This document shows, piece by piece, positions 1 to 4,521 of a DNA stretch of 7,338 nt. Position numbers and translations under genes: made by a program. The stretch comes from Acidobacteriota bacterium (GTDB lineage: Bacteria > Acidobacteriota > Terriglobia > Acidiferrales > UBA7541). The notes under the pieces are model-generated. The model did not search any database and was not told the DNA's origin. It saw only the letters and a program-made list of their open reading frames with translations. How positions within the stretch are numbered: position 1 is the stretch's first letter; every line of letters begins with the position of its first letter. Where the stretch lies: the NCBI GenBank assembly GCA_003224075.1, contig QHYF01000116.1, positions 3,064 to 10,401 on the forward strand. The letters are read 5' to 3'.

Positions 1-227
1 CCCAATTCAAACCTCGTTGGATTCGGCATCTTCTCCTCCGTCTCGCGGCTGGATTTCGCAGTACGCTCGCCGCATCACCCTCACTCCGTAGTACGCCAGA
101 CAACCATCCACAATTTCCCGGCCCGTTCCCGTCGACCTTCAACCTCCCCGCATTCTTCTTTCACTCGTCAACGATTCGGCCTGCAGGTCCTCAGCAACTT
201 TACCACAATATCTTGTAGTCTTTTCTC
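1..227. other. Stretch without a convincing gene
   Basis: No recognisable coding region is seen here. On the + strand, frame 1 is open from the window edge to a TGA at 228-230, but its translation is rich in Ser, Arg, Pro and His and resembles no family I know. On the - strand a short frame could start with GTG at 111 and stop with TGA at 7-9, giving 34 residues (containing LAYYGVRVMRRAYCEIQ). It looks somewhat protein-like but has only a weak, very close GGGAA as ribosome site, so it is not called as a gene. Confidence 0.4.
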
Positions 228-256
228 TTGACACCACAGCTTCTCGGCGGCAGAAT
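228..256 (+). promoter_or_regulatory. Possible sigma70-type promoter of the small zinc-ribbon gene
   Basis: A perfect -35 hexamer TTGACA lies at 228-233. After exactly 17 bases comes CAGAAT at 251-256, which matches 4 of 6 positions of the -10 consensus. Transcription would begin near 263 and leave a leader of roughly 145 bases before the ATG at 409. The -10 is weak, so this is a plausible call and not a firm one. Confidence 0.4.
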
Positions 257-279
257 CCCCGCCATCAGGTGCCTTGTTC

Positions 280-331
280 CCGCGCGGCCCTGACCGTTGC
301 TGGGAATGCTGTCAGGGGACCGCGGCGTTTT
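280..331 (+). terminator. Terminator-like hairpin in the leader of the small gene
   Basis: CCGCG (280-284) pairs with CGCGG (321-325). Inside a 3x3 internal loop, CCCTGAC (288-294) pairs with GTCAGGG (311-317), leaving a 16-base apical loop. The stem is followed by CGTTTTTC (326-333 region), so it has the form of a rho-independent terminator on the + strand, although the T run is short. It lies between the proposed promoter at 228-256 and the ATG at 409. It could therefore end a short upstream transcript of about 70 nt or act as an attenuator. Confidence 0.45.
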
Positions 332-342
332 TCGGTTGTCGC

Positions 343-394
343 GCGGCAAGGGGTTGGCCGCTTGGGGAACTTACTCTTTTCTGAGTTGCGGCCA
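343..394 (+). promoter_or_regulatory. Alternative hairpins ahead of the ribosome site
   Basis: GCGGC (343-347) can pair with GCCGC (357-361). The same bases, as TGGCCGC (355-361), can instead pair with GCGGCCA (388-394), which ends three bases before the GAGGGAG ribosome site. The two pairings exclude each other, as in leader-based control. This is inferred from base pairing alone, and GC-rich DNA gives such pairs by chance. Confidence 0.25.
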
Positions 395-408
395 CCGAGG
401 GAGAAAAA

Positions 409-624
409 ATGCAATACTTGCCCGGCTTAACGGTGCAGTGTATCAACCCGCAATGCGAAGCCCGCGGTCACTGGCTTCGTGTCGATATCACTGGGCCCAG
501 TTCGACCGACGGCCGCTGTCTCTGCTGCGGCGATTTTCTACGAAACGTTCCCCCGCCGCTCGGCCACCACTTCCGTTTACGTCCCCGCGCTCTCACCGCG
601 CGCCCGCCCCTTCGTCCGCGTTAG
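409..624 (+). CDS. Small zinc-ribbon-like protein, 71 aa
   Basis: This unnamed small protein has two paired-cysteine knuckles typical of a zinc ribbon: C11-x4-C16 near the start and C37/C39/C40 further on, with C37-x2-C40 the likely second pair. The first knuckle sits in CINPQC followed by a Gly and a Trp (G20, W22), and the second in RCLCCG. After that comes a Pro-rich, Arg-rich tail with LRNVPPPL (residues 44-51) and a basic end. There is no signal peptide or membrane segment, so it is probably cytoplasmic. The start is supported by a strong ribosome site, GAGGGAG (397-403), five bases before the ATG. Two other + frames overlap it but lack such a site. It ends 19 bases before the end of the convergent nucleotidyltransferase gene. 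Its function is unknown; nucleic-acid or protein binding would be typical of such ribbons, but that is only a guess. Confidence 0.65.
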   Translation: MQYLPGLTVQCINPQCEARGHWLRVDITGPSSTDGRCLCCGDFLRNVPPPLGHHFRLRPRALTARPPLRPR

Positions 625-640
625 CAAGGAAACAATCCGC

Positions 641-654
641 TTCTTACGTAAGAA
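641..654. repeat. Perfect 14-bp palindrome between convergent genes
   Basis: TTCTTACGTAAGAA is a perfect inverted repeat that covers the TAA stop codon (646-644) of the nucleotidyltransferase gene. It sits in the 19-base gap between two convergent genes plus the first codons of overlap. On the + strand it is followed by CTCTTTGTTTT, so it could act as a weak terminator for the small gene. The stem is only 5 bp with a 4-base loop and is AT-rich. Confidence 0.35.
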
Positions 655-1390
655 CTCTTTGTTTTAAATCCTCAGCGGCTTGCGTCACATTCTCCGGCCT
701 CCCGAGATCGCGCCAATAATACTCATCGGCCCGAAAGGCGGCGATCTTTTCTCCTCGGCCGGCGATACGCACATAGGAGTCGATGATGGAGAAAACGCCT
801 TCTTCACTCATCATGGGAAGCAGACCAGGAGAAATAACGTGGATGCCGGAAAACGCCAGCGCCTGTACCTGCCGTGAAGGTCGAACAATTTCACTTTTCT
901 GATCGCGCCCGGTGCGCCGGCCGCAAAGCCGAAGCTCCTCGTCGAAGAGAAGGTATCGGGTCGTTTCCCGGTCCTGCACCGCCAGCGTGGCGAGAGCCCG
1001 ATTTTCCGCATGAAATTGCGCCATGCGTCGAAGATCGATCGTGCTGATCACGTCGACATTGTGCAAAATAAACGGCTCTTCAACACCCTTGGAATCCTCG
1101 AGAAAAAACCACGCCGCCTTTTTCAGGCCCCCGCCCGTGTCCAGCAGAATCTCCTCGCGCGACACCTCAATTCGCATGCCGAAACTATCATTCGTTTTCA
1201 AATACTCGACAATCATGTCCGCAAAGTGATGCACGTTGATGATCACCTCGCGAATCCCAAACGCGCGCAAACGCGAGACGGTGATCTCCAGCAGCGTGCG
1301 CCCGGCGATTTCCACCAGCGCCTTGGGGCGCTTGTCGGTGAGTGGCCGCAAACGCGTGCCCAGCCCGGCGGCCAAAATCATCGCTTTCAT
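644..1390 (-). CDS. MurU-like sugar-1-phosphate nucleotidyltransferase
   Basis: This enzyme would transfer a nucleotide from an NTP to a sugar-1-phosphate, releasing pyrophosphate, in the cytoplasm. The 248-residue product has the classic N-terminal signature LAAGLGTRLRPLTDKRPKAL (6-25), with GxGTR for the triphosphate and K23 in the PK motif. It also has DTGGGLK (84-90) for base binding, HNVDV (110-114) with the metal-site D113, and YYWRDLGRPEN (224-234) near the end. Length and motifs fit the MurU and mannose-1-phosphate guanylyltransferase group. The start at 1390 is chosen over an upstream TTG at 1441 because the signature begins there and GAAGG (1402-1398) lies seven bases ahead, overlapping the stop of the preceding gene. 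The partner kinase gene ends 10 bases upstream, so the two are surely co-transcribed. In Pseudomonas the pair AmgK-MurU makes UDP-MurNAc from MurNAc; I infer a similar role, but the sugar is not proven. Confidence 0.85.
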   Translation of the reverse strand: MKAMILAAGLGTRLRPLTDKRPKALVEIAGRTLLEITVSRLRAFGIREVIINVHHFADMIVEYLKTNDSFGMRIEVSREEILLDTGGGLKKAAWFFLEDSKGVEEPFILHNVDVISTIDLRRMAQFHAENRALATLAVQDRETTRYLLFDEELRLCGRRTGRDQKSEIVRPSRQVQALAFSGIHVISPGLLPMMSEEGVFSIIDSYVRIAGRGEKIAAFRADEYYWRDLGRPENVTQAAEDLKQRVLT

Positions 1391-1400
1391 GGAAGAGCCT

Positions 1401-2843
1401 TCATTGGAGCGCTCTCCGCTTGCCCAGTTTCTCCAACTCAAGATGCCGCACCGCCACCTCCAGCCCGTTCCTGCCGCGCAAACGTTTCGCCAATTGCTCT
1501 GCTAGATAGACCGAGCGATGCTGGCCGCCGGTGCAGCCGAACGACACCATCAAATTCTTGAAGCCGCGGCTCTGGTAAGTGCTCACGCTGGCGTCCACCA
1601 GCGATAGCACGCTGGCGAGAAACTGATGCACGCTTTCCTGCTGATTGAGGTAGTCGATCACCGGGCCGTCCTTACCCGTGAGAGTCTTGAAGCGTTCTTC
1701 GCGTCCCGGATTCGGAAGGCTGCGGCCATCGAAAACGAATCCCCCGCCATGCCCGGTCTCGTCCTTCGGCAAGCCGTGGTGAAATGAAAAACTGAAGATC
1801 CGCACGACCAGATTTTCGGCTTCGGAAGCGAGCCCCTGCAATTTCTCCGAGGCCAGCATTCCTTTGAAAGCGTCCATCAGCGCCGGGAGGGGAACGGGCA
1901 GTCTGACGTTGTGAAGCAGCCAGCGCAGGTTTTTCAGTGCGTACGGCACGCTTTGCAAGAAATGAGCCTTGCGCTCGTAAAATCCGCGAAAGCCGTAAGC
2001 GCCCAGCGCCTGCATGATTCGAACGTAGACATAGGCGTAGTAGTGCCGCATGAAGGCTTCGCGGTCAAGCTGAATGAAACCGCCAAGCTTTTCGAGATAA
2101 TGTTCGAGCAATTGCTGGCGCAGTTCCGGCGGCAGGTCGGCCTTGGCATCGTACAAAAGCGAAGCGATGTCGTATTGCAGCGCCCCTTTGCGGCCGCCTT
2201 GATAATCCACAAAATAGGGATTGCCGTCGCGCAACATCACGTTCCGGGATTGGAAATCCCGGTAAAGAAAGTAATCGCTGGGGGCGCTCAACAGAAACTC
2301 CGTCAAGCGGCCAAAATCATCTTCCAAGGCTTGTTCGTTGAAGGGGATGCCGGCGAGCCGGAGAAAATAATATTTGAAATAATTCAAATCCCAGGCGATG
2401 GACTGGCGGTCGAAGCTGGCGCATGGATAACAAACTTTGTAATTCAAATCGCGCCCGGCTTCGACCTGAAAGCGTGGCAACACGGCCACAACCTTGCGAT
2501 AGGCTTCCACCGCTTGGGGTGCGATGTTCTCGCCGGCGCGGTTTTTCGAGAGGAGCTCAAAGAGCGACGTGTCTCCCAGGTCTTCTTCGAGATAGGCGCC
2601 GTGATCCAAATCTTCCGCGTAAATCTCCGGCACCGGCAGGCCGTGCCGGCGAAAATGCTTGGAGAATTCGAGGAAAGCGGCGTTTTCTTCGCGCACGCCA
2701 TAAAGAATGCCGATGGCGCTCACTTTTTCGCTGGCAAGCCGTACGATCTTGCGCCCCGACCCGCCGAGCTCGCCCTGCAGCGGCTGCATCCGCACGGGCG
2801 GTGAGTGGAAATGCTCCTCAAAAAGCTTTTTGAGAACGTCCAT
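1401..2843 (-). CDS. AmgK-like sugar kinase fused to RapZ C-terminal domain
   Basis: This is a two-domain cytoplasmic protein of 480 residues. Residues 1 to about 320 form an aminoglycoside-phosphotransferase-type kinase, with a Gly-rich loop GGSGR (27-31), the catalytic loop YRDFQSRN (194-201, D196 and N201), and the metal-binding VDYQ (212-215). The usual His of the HxD loop is Tyr. This family includes AmgK, which phosphorylates MurNAc at the anomeric carbon. Residues about 345-480 match the C-terminal half of RapZ: SFSFHHGLP (351-359), LPNP (376-379), LTGKD (388-392), the phosphate-loop motif GCTGGQHRSVYLAEQLA (436-452), and a basic tail with KRR (475-477). The N-terminal P-loop domain of RapZ is absent. 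In E. coli this C-terminal domain binds glucosamine-6-phosphate and RNA. The gene leads an operon with a MurU-like enzyme 10 bases downstream. I infer a sugar kinase tuned by amino-sugar phosphate. The ATG at 2843 has only a weak GGGAA ahead of it. Confidence 0.88.
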   Translation of the reverse strand: MDVLKKLFEEHFHSPPVRMQPLQGELGGSGRKIVRLASEKVSAIGILYGVREENAAFLEFSKHFRRHGLPVPEIYAEDLDHGAYLEEDLGDTSLFELLSKNRAGENIAPQAVEAYRKVVAVLPRFQVEAGRDLNYKVCYPCASFDRQSIAWDLNYFKYYFLRLAGIPFNEQALEDDFGRLTEFLLSAPSDYFLYRDFQSRNVMLRDGNPYFVDYQGGRKGALQYDIASLLYDAKADLPPELRQQLLEHYLEKLGGFIQLDREAFMRHYYAYVYVRIMQALGAYGFRGFYERKAHFLQSVPYALKNLRWLLHNVRLPVPLPALMDAFKGMLASEKLQGLASEAENLVVRIFSFSFHHGLPKDETGHGGGFVFDGRSLPNPGREERFKTLTGKDGPVIDYLNQQESVHQFLASVLSLVDASVSTYQSRGFKNLMVSFGCTGGQHRSVYLAEQLAKRLRGRNGLEVAVRHLELEKLGKRRALQ

Positions 2844-2923
2844 GAATAGGATTCCCAGCGATTCAGTTTTGCCGAATCATCCAATCTGACTGTTTTCGAA
2901 CAAATCGAATTCCCGCTGAACGG

Positions 2924-2952
2924 ATTTGGCTGCCGCTGGGTTTCAGCCAAAT
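2924..2952. repeat. 9-bp inverted repeat in the divergent intergenic region
   Basis: ATTTGGCTG (2924-2932) and CAGCCAAAT (2944-2952) are perfect inverted repeats separated by 11 bases. They lie about 80 bases upstream of the kinase-RapZ start and 235 bases upstream of the DinB-like gene. This is a suitable place for an operator of the - strand operon. On the + strand it is followed by TTTTC, so a weak terminator role is also possible, but no gene ends here. No clear -35/-10 pair for the operon could be found in 2844-3000. Confidence 0.35.
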
Positions 2953-3088
2953 TTTCGCACTGCCAAAAAGCCCTTTCCGCGCTCAGGCTTGCCCCGTCCC
3001 GGCCGGATCATTGAAACAGCGGTTACGCCTCTTCAACATCTCATGTACGGCGCCCTCCGCGTTGTCTCTAGCCCTCAAAAAGATAACA

Positions 3089-3117
3089 TCGAACCCGCGC
3101 CCAAAACGAAATAGAAT
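3089..3117 (+). promoter_or_regulatory. Weak candidate promoter for the DinB-like gene
   Basis: TAGAAT at 3112-3117 matches five of six bases of the -10 consensus. The hexamer 17 bases upstream (TCGAAC, 3089-3094) matches the -35 consensus poorly. Transcription would start near 3124, about 60 bases ahead of the ATG. Apart from this and the inverted repeat at 2924-2952, nothing else stands out in the 343-base gap 2844-3186. Confidence 0.25.
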
Positions 3118-3186
3118 GGGCTACGTTTTCGGGCTTGGACCTAGGTACGCTGGCCGTAGAGGTAAAGGCCGGAGGGGAGATAAACC

Positions 3187-3711
3187 ATGAGAAAAACGCT
3201 TTTTTTGCTCCTTTTATTCAGCGCGCGCCCCTTGCTCGCGCAAGCGCCGCCAGAAGGAATCTGGCAGGGGTATGACGGAGAATGGCGCCATGTGTCGCGG
3301 CAATTGATCGCGCTGGCCGAGGCCACGCCCGAGGAAAAATTCGCCTGGCGTCCCGCGCCGGGGGTGCGCTCCACCAGCGAAGTGTACATGCACGTCGCCC
3401 TCGCGAATTTTTACCTGCTGAGCGTGACCGGTCCCAAAATGCCGGCCACCTTGAAACAAGAGATGGAAAAGACGGTCACATCGAAAGCGGACGTCATCGG
3501 CTGGCTGAAGCGCTCGCTGGACGCCGTAAAGGAAGCCCATTTGGCGGAATCATCGAAAGACCTTGAGCGCAAGGTCCACATCGCCGATAGAGACGCCACC
3601 GTGGACGGGATGTATCTGCGCATCATTGTTCACGCCAACGAGCACATGGGACAGCTCGTCGCCTACGCCCGCATGACCGGGGTTGCGCCGCCCTGGTCAA
3701 AAAGCCAGTAA
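3187..3711 (+). CDS. Exported DinB-superfamily protein, 174 aa
   Basis: The product is a four-helix-bundle DinB/YfiT-type protein carrying an N-terminal signal peptide. The signal has basic M-R-K, a Leu/Phe-rich core (5-11), and a likely cleavage near LLAQA (16-20). The mature part shows the three-His metal pattern of the superfamily: H69 in YMHV, then H149 and H153 in HANEHMGQLVAY. E152 precedes the last His. Members of this superfamily bind a divalent metal; some are thiol-dependent transferases or hydrolases, but most are uncharacterised, so no reaction is assigned. Export would place it in the periplasm. The start is supported by a strong ribosome site, GGAGGGGA (3171-3178), eight bases ahead of the ATG. 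It stands alone, divergent from the kinase-RapZ operon. The nearest intrinsic terminator on its strand is at 3903-3932, nearly 200 bases downstream. Confidence 0.82.
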   Translation: MRKTLFLLLLFSARPLLAQAPPEGIWQGYDGEWRHVSRQLIALAEATPEEKFAWRPAPGVRSTSEVYMHVALANFYLLSVTGPKMPATLKQEMEKTVTSKADVIGWLKRSLDAVKEAHLAESSKDLERKVHIADRDATVDGMYLRIIVHANEHMGQLVAYARMTGVAPPWSKSQ

Positions 3712-3799
3712 GGGCAATCGTTATCCACGCAAAAAGTCATCGTGAGTGCCCTCATCGGCCAACCTTTCGATCCGCTGAGGGGGACATTTCTAAACCCGC

Positions 3800-3812
3800 G
3801 AGACACTGTCTC
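3800..3812. repeat. Perfect inverted repeat GAGACA-C-TGTCTC
   Basis: The two 6-bp arms flank a single base. The repeat lies 34 bases upstream of the strong -35 element at 3847, next to an AT-rich stretch (3813-3834). Its size and symmetry suit a dimeric regulator binding site. It does not resemble any terminator, since no T run follows directly. Confidence 0.35.
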
Positions 3813-3846
3813 ATTATTATTTGCTTTATTTTTTCGCGATTTCTCC

Positions 3847-3875
3847 TTGACCATCCCTTCTTTTTTCTCTAGTAT
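3847..3875 (+). promoter_or_regulatory. Strong sigma70-type promoter
   Basis: TTGACC (3847-3852, five of six bases) and TAGTAT (3870-3875, five of six) are separated by exactly 17 bases. An AT-rich tract (3813-3834) upstream could serve as an UP element. Transcription should start near 3882. No + strand gene follows before the terminator at 3903-3932, so the promoter appears to drive only a very short RNA. Confidence 0.6.
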
Positions 3876-3881
3876 TGTCCT

Positions 3882-3932
3882 CAGGTAAATTTATCCTTGG
3901 ACAGCGGCAGCTGGGCTGCCGCTTTTCTTTTT
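3882..3932 (+). ncRNA. Putative orphan small RNA of about 50 nt
   Basis: This is the segment between the predicted start of the promoter at 3847-3875 and the end of the intrinsic terminator at 3903-3932. It contains no start codon with a ribosome site. Ahead of the terminator stem, AGG (3882-3884) and CCT (3894-3896) could close an imperfect AT-rich hairpin around AAATTTA, but the pairing is weak. It may be a trans-acting small RNA, or leftover from a lost gene. The endpoints are inferred, and no known RNA family was recognised. Confidence 0.35.
3903..3932 (+). terminator. Rho-independent terminator
   Basis: AGCGGCAG (3903-3910) pairs perfectly with CTGCCGCT (3916-3923) around a 5-base loop. 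The stem runs straight into TTTCTTTTTT. This is a textbook intrinsic terminator on the + strand; on the - strand no T run follows. It may end the small RNA from 3882, read-through from the DinB-like gene, or both. Confidence 0.8.
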
Positions 3933-4103
3933 TCCGCGACCCCATACGTTGCAAGCAACCGAAATCGCGTCTTTTGGAATCAACAACTTACAACAGTCAA
4001 ATTTCATAAGTCCTTTGTTTTAATATTGATGTGAAATGCCGGGGGTGTGGGGGGTGGCCTTCGTTTTCGCTCTTCTAGCCTCGCCGGGCGCTGGACGCGG
4101 CTT
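3933..4103. other. Intergenic stretch, no gene seen
   Basis: This holds a 5-bp inverted repeat GTTGC-AA-GCAAC (3948-3959), an AT-rich part (about 3983-4034), and a G-rich run (4040-4057 on the + strand). No coding region, RNA gene or convincing terminator for the - strand operon that ends at 4104 was found. Confidence 0.5.
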
Positions 4104-4490
4104 TCACTCTTCCACGAGGCCCTTTTCGACCATCTCCTCGTCGCTAAGCCACAGAGCCGGAATGTTCGCCGACCCGAGCCGCAGAATATCTTCCAATGCT
4201 CCGCGGACCTCGCTGAGGCGAAAGTCAACGCCAATCCGTTCGAGCATTTCGATCAGCGCCTGCGCGTCCTCCGCCAGGGCCGGTTTGGGACGGGTGCCTG
4301 CGCCGCCGGCCCCGAGCGAAGCCGAGGGGAGCGAGGCCGAATGGCTTTCGTGGTCCAATCGGTGGTACGTCACGATGTAAATTGCGCTTGGTCCCGCACC
4401 GTACCTCACGATATGGAGGAAGCCGCGGGTTTTGGCTTTTGCCGGGGCCAGCCGTGCTGCTACTCCTGAGCCGGAGGGGAGTGCGCTCAT
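4104..4490 (-). CDS. Unrecognised 128-aa protein downstream of nrdJ
   Basis: I do not recognise this family. The C-terminal half (about residues 72-128) looks well formed. It is acidic and helical, with EDAQALIEMLERIGVDF (74-90), then a stretch including RGALEDILRLG, then PALWLSDEEMVEKGLVEE (111-128) at the end. The N-terminal half is Ala/Ser/Gly-rich and may be poorly conserved. It contains a five-residue tandem repeat, SASLP-SASLG (51-60). There is no signal peptide or membrane segment. The ATG at 4490 follows the nrdJ stop by 31 bases. A strong AAAGGAGAGG (4516-4507) is present, but its last base is 16 bases from the ATG, longer than usual, and no closer start exists. An internal GTG at 4373 (residue 40) is a possible alternative but lacks a ribosome site. 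Its position suggests co-transcription with the reductase. Function is unknown. Confidence 0.6.
   Translation of the reverse strand: MSALPSGSGVAARLAPAKAKTRGFLHIVRYGAGPSAIYIVTYHRLDHESHSASLPSASLGAGGAGTRPKPALAEDAQALIEMLERIGVDFRLSEVRGALEDILRLGSANIPALWLSDEEMVEKGLVEE
4311..4340. repeat. 15-bp tandem duplication inside the small gene
   Basis: CCCGAGCGAAGCCGA (4311-4325) and GGGGAGCGAGGCCGA (4326-4340) agree at 11 of 15 positions and encode SASLG and SASLP on the - strand. The two copies are in frame, so the reading frame is kept. The CCCC at 4310-4313 and GGGG at 4326-4329 also form a short inverted pair, reminiscent of small palindromic repeats scattered through many genomes. Confidence 0.45.
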
Positions 4491-4521
4491 CGTGTTTTTG
4501 CTCTGACCTCTCCTTTGTGCC

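Noticed and set aside
297..719. A 140-residue + strand frame overlapping the small zinc-ribbon gene
   Set aside because: It has an Arg/Ser/Ala-rich composition, no ribosome site, and runs antisense into the nucleotidyltransferase gene; the 409-624 frame has better support.
1391..1441. Longer form of the nucleotidyltransferase starting at TTG 1441
   Set aside because: The extra 17 residues precede the conserved N-terminal strand, overlap the upstream gene, and a GAAGG site points to the ATG at 1390.
1911..2804. A 297-residue + strand frame opposite the kinase-RapZ gene
   Set aside because: It has no ribosome site or recognisable domain and mirrors the codon structure of the real gene on the other strand.
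2926..3114. A 62-residue + strand frame in the divergent gap
   Set aside because: It begins at TTG without a ribosome site, and its Pro/Arg-rich sequence resembles no family.
3711..3752. AGGGCA/TGCCCT inverted pair right after the DinB-like stop as a terminator
   Set aside because: The loop is 30 bases and no T run follows.
4037..4060. G-rich run as a G-quadruplex
   Set aside because: It lacks four separate runs of three G bases; only a strained two-layer form would be possible.
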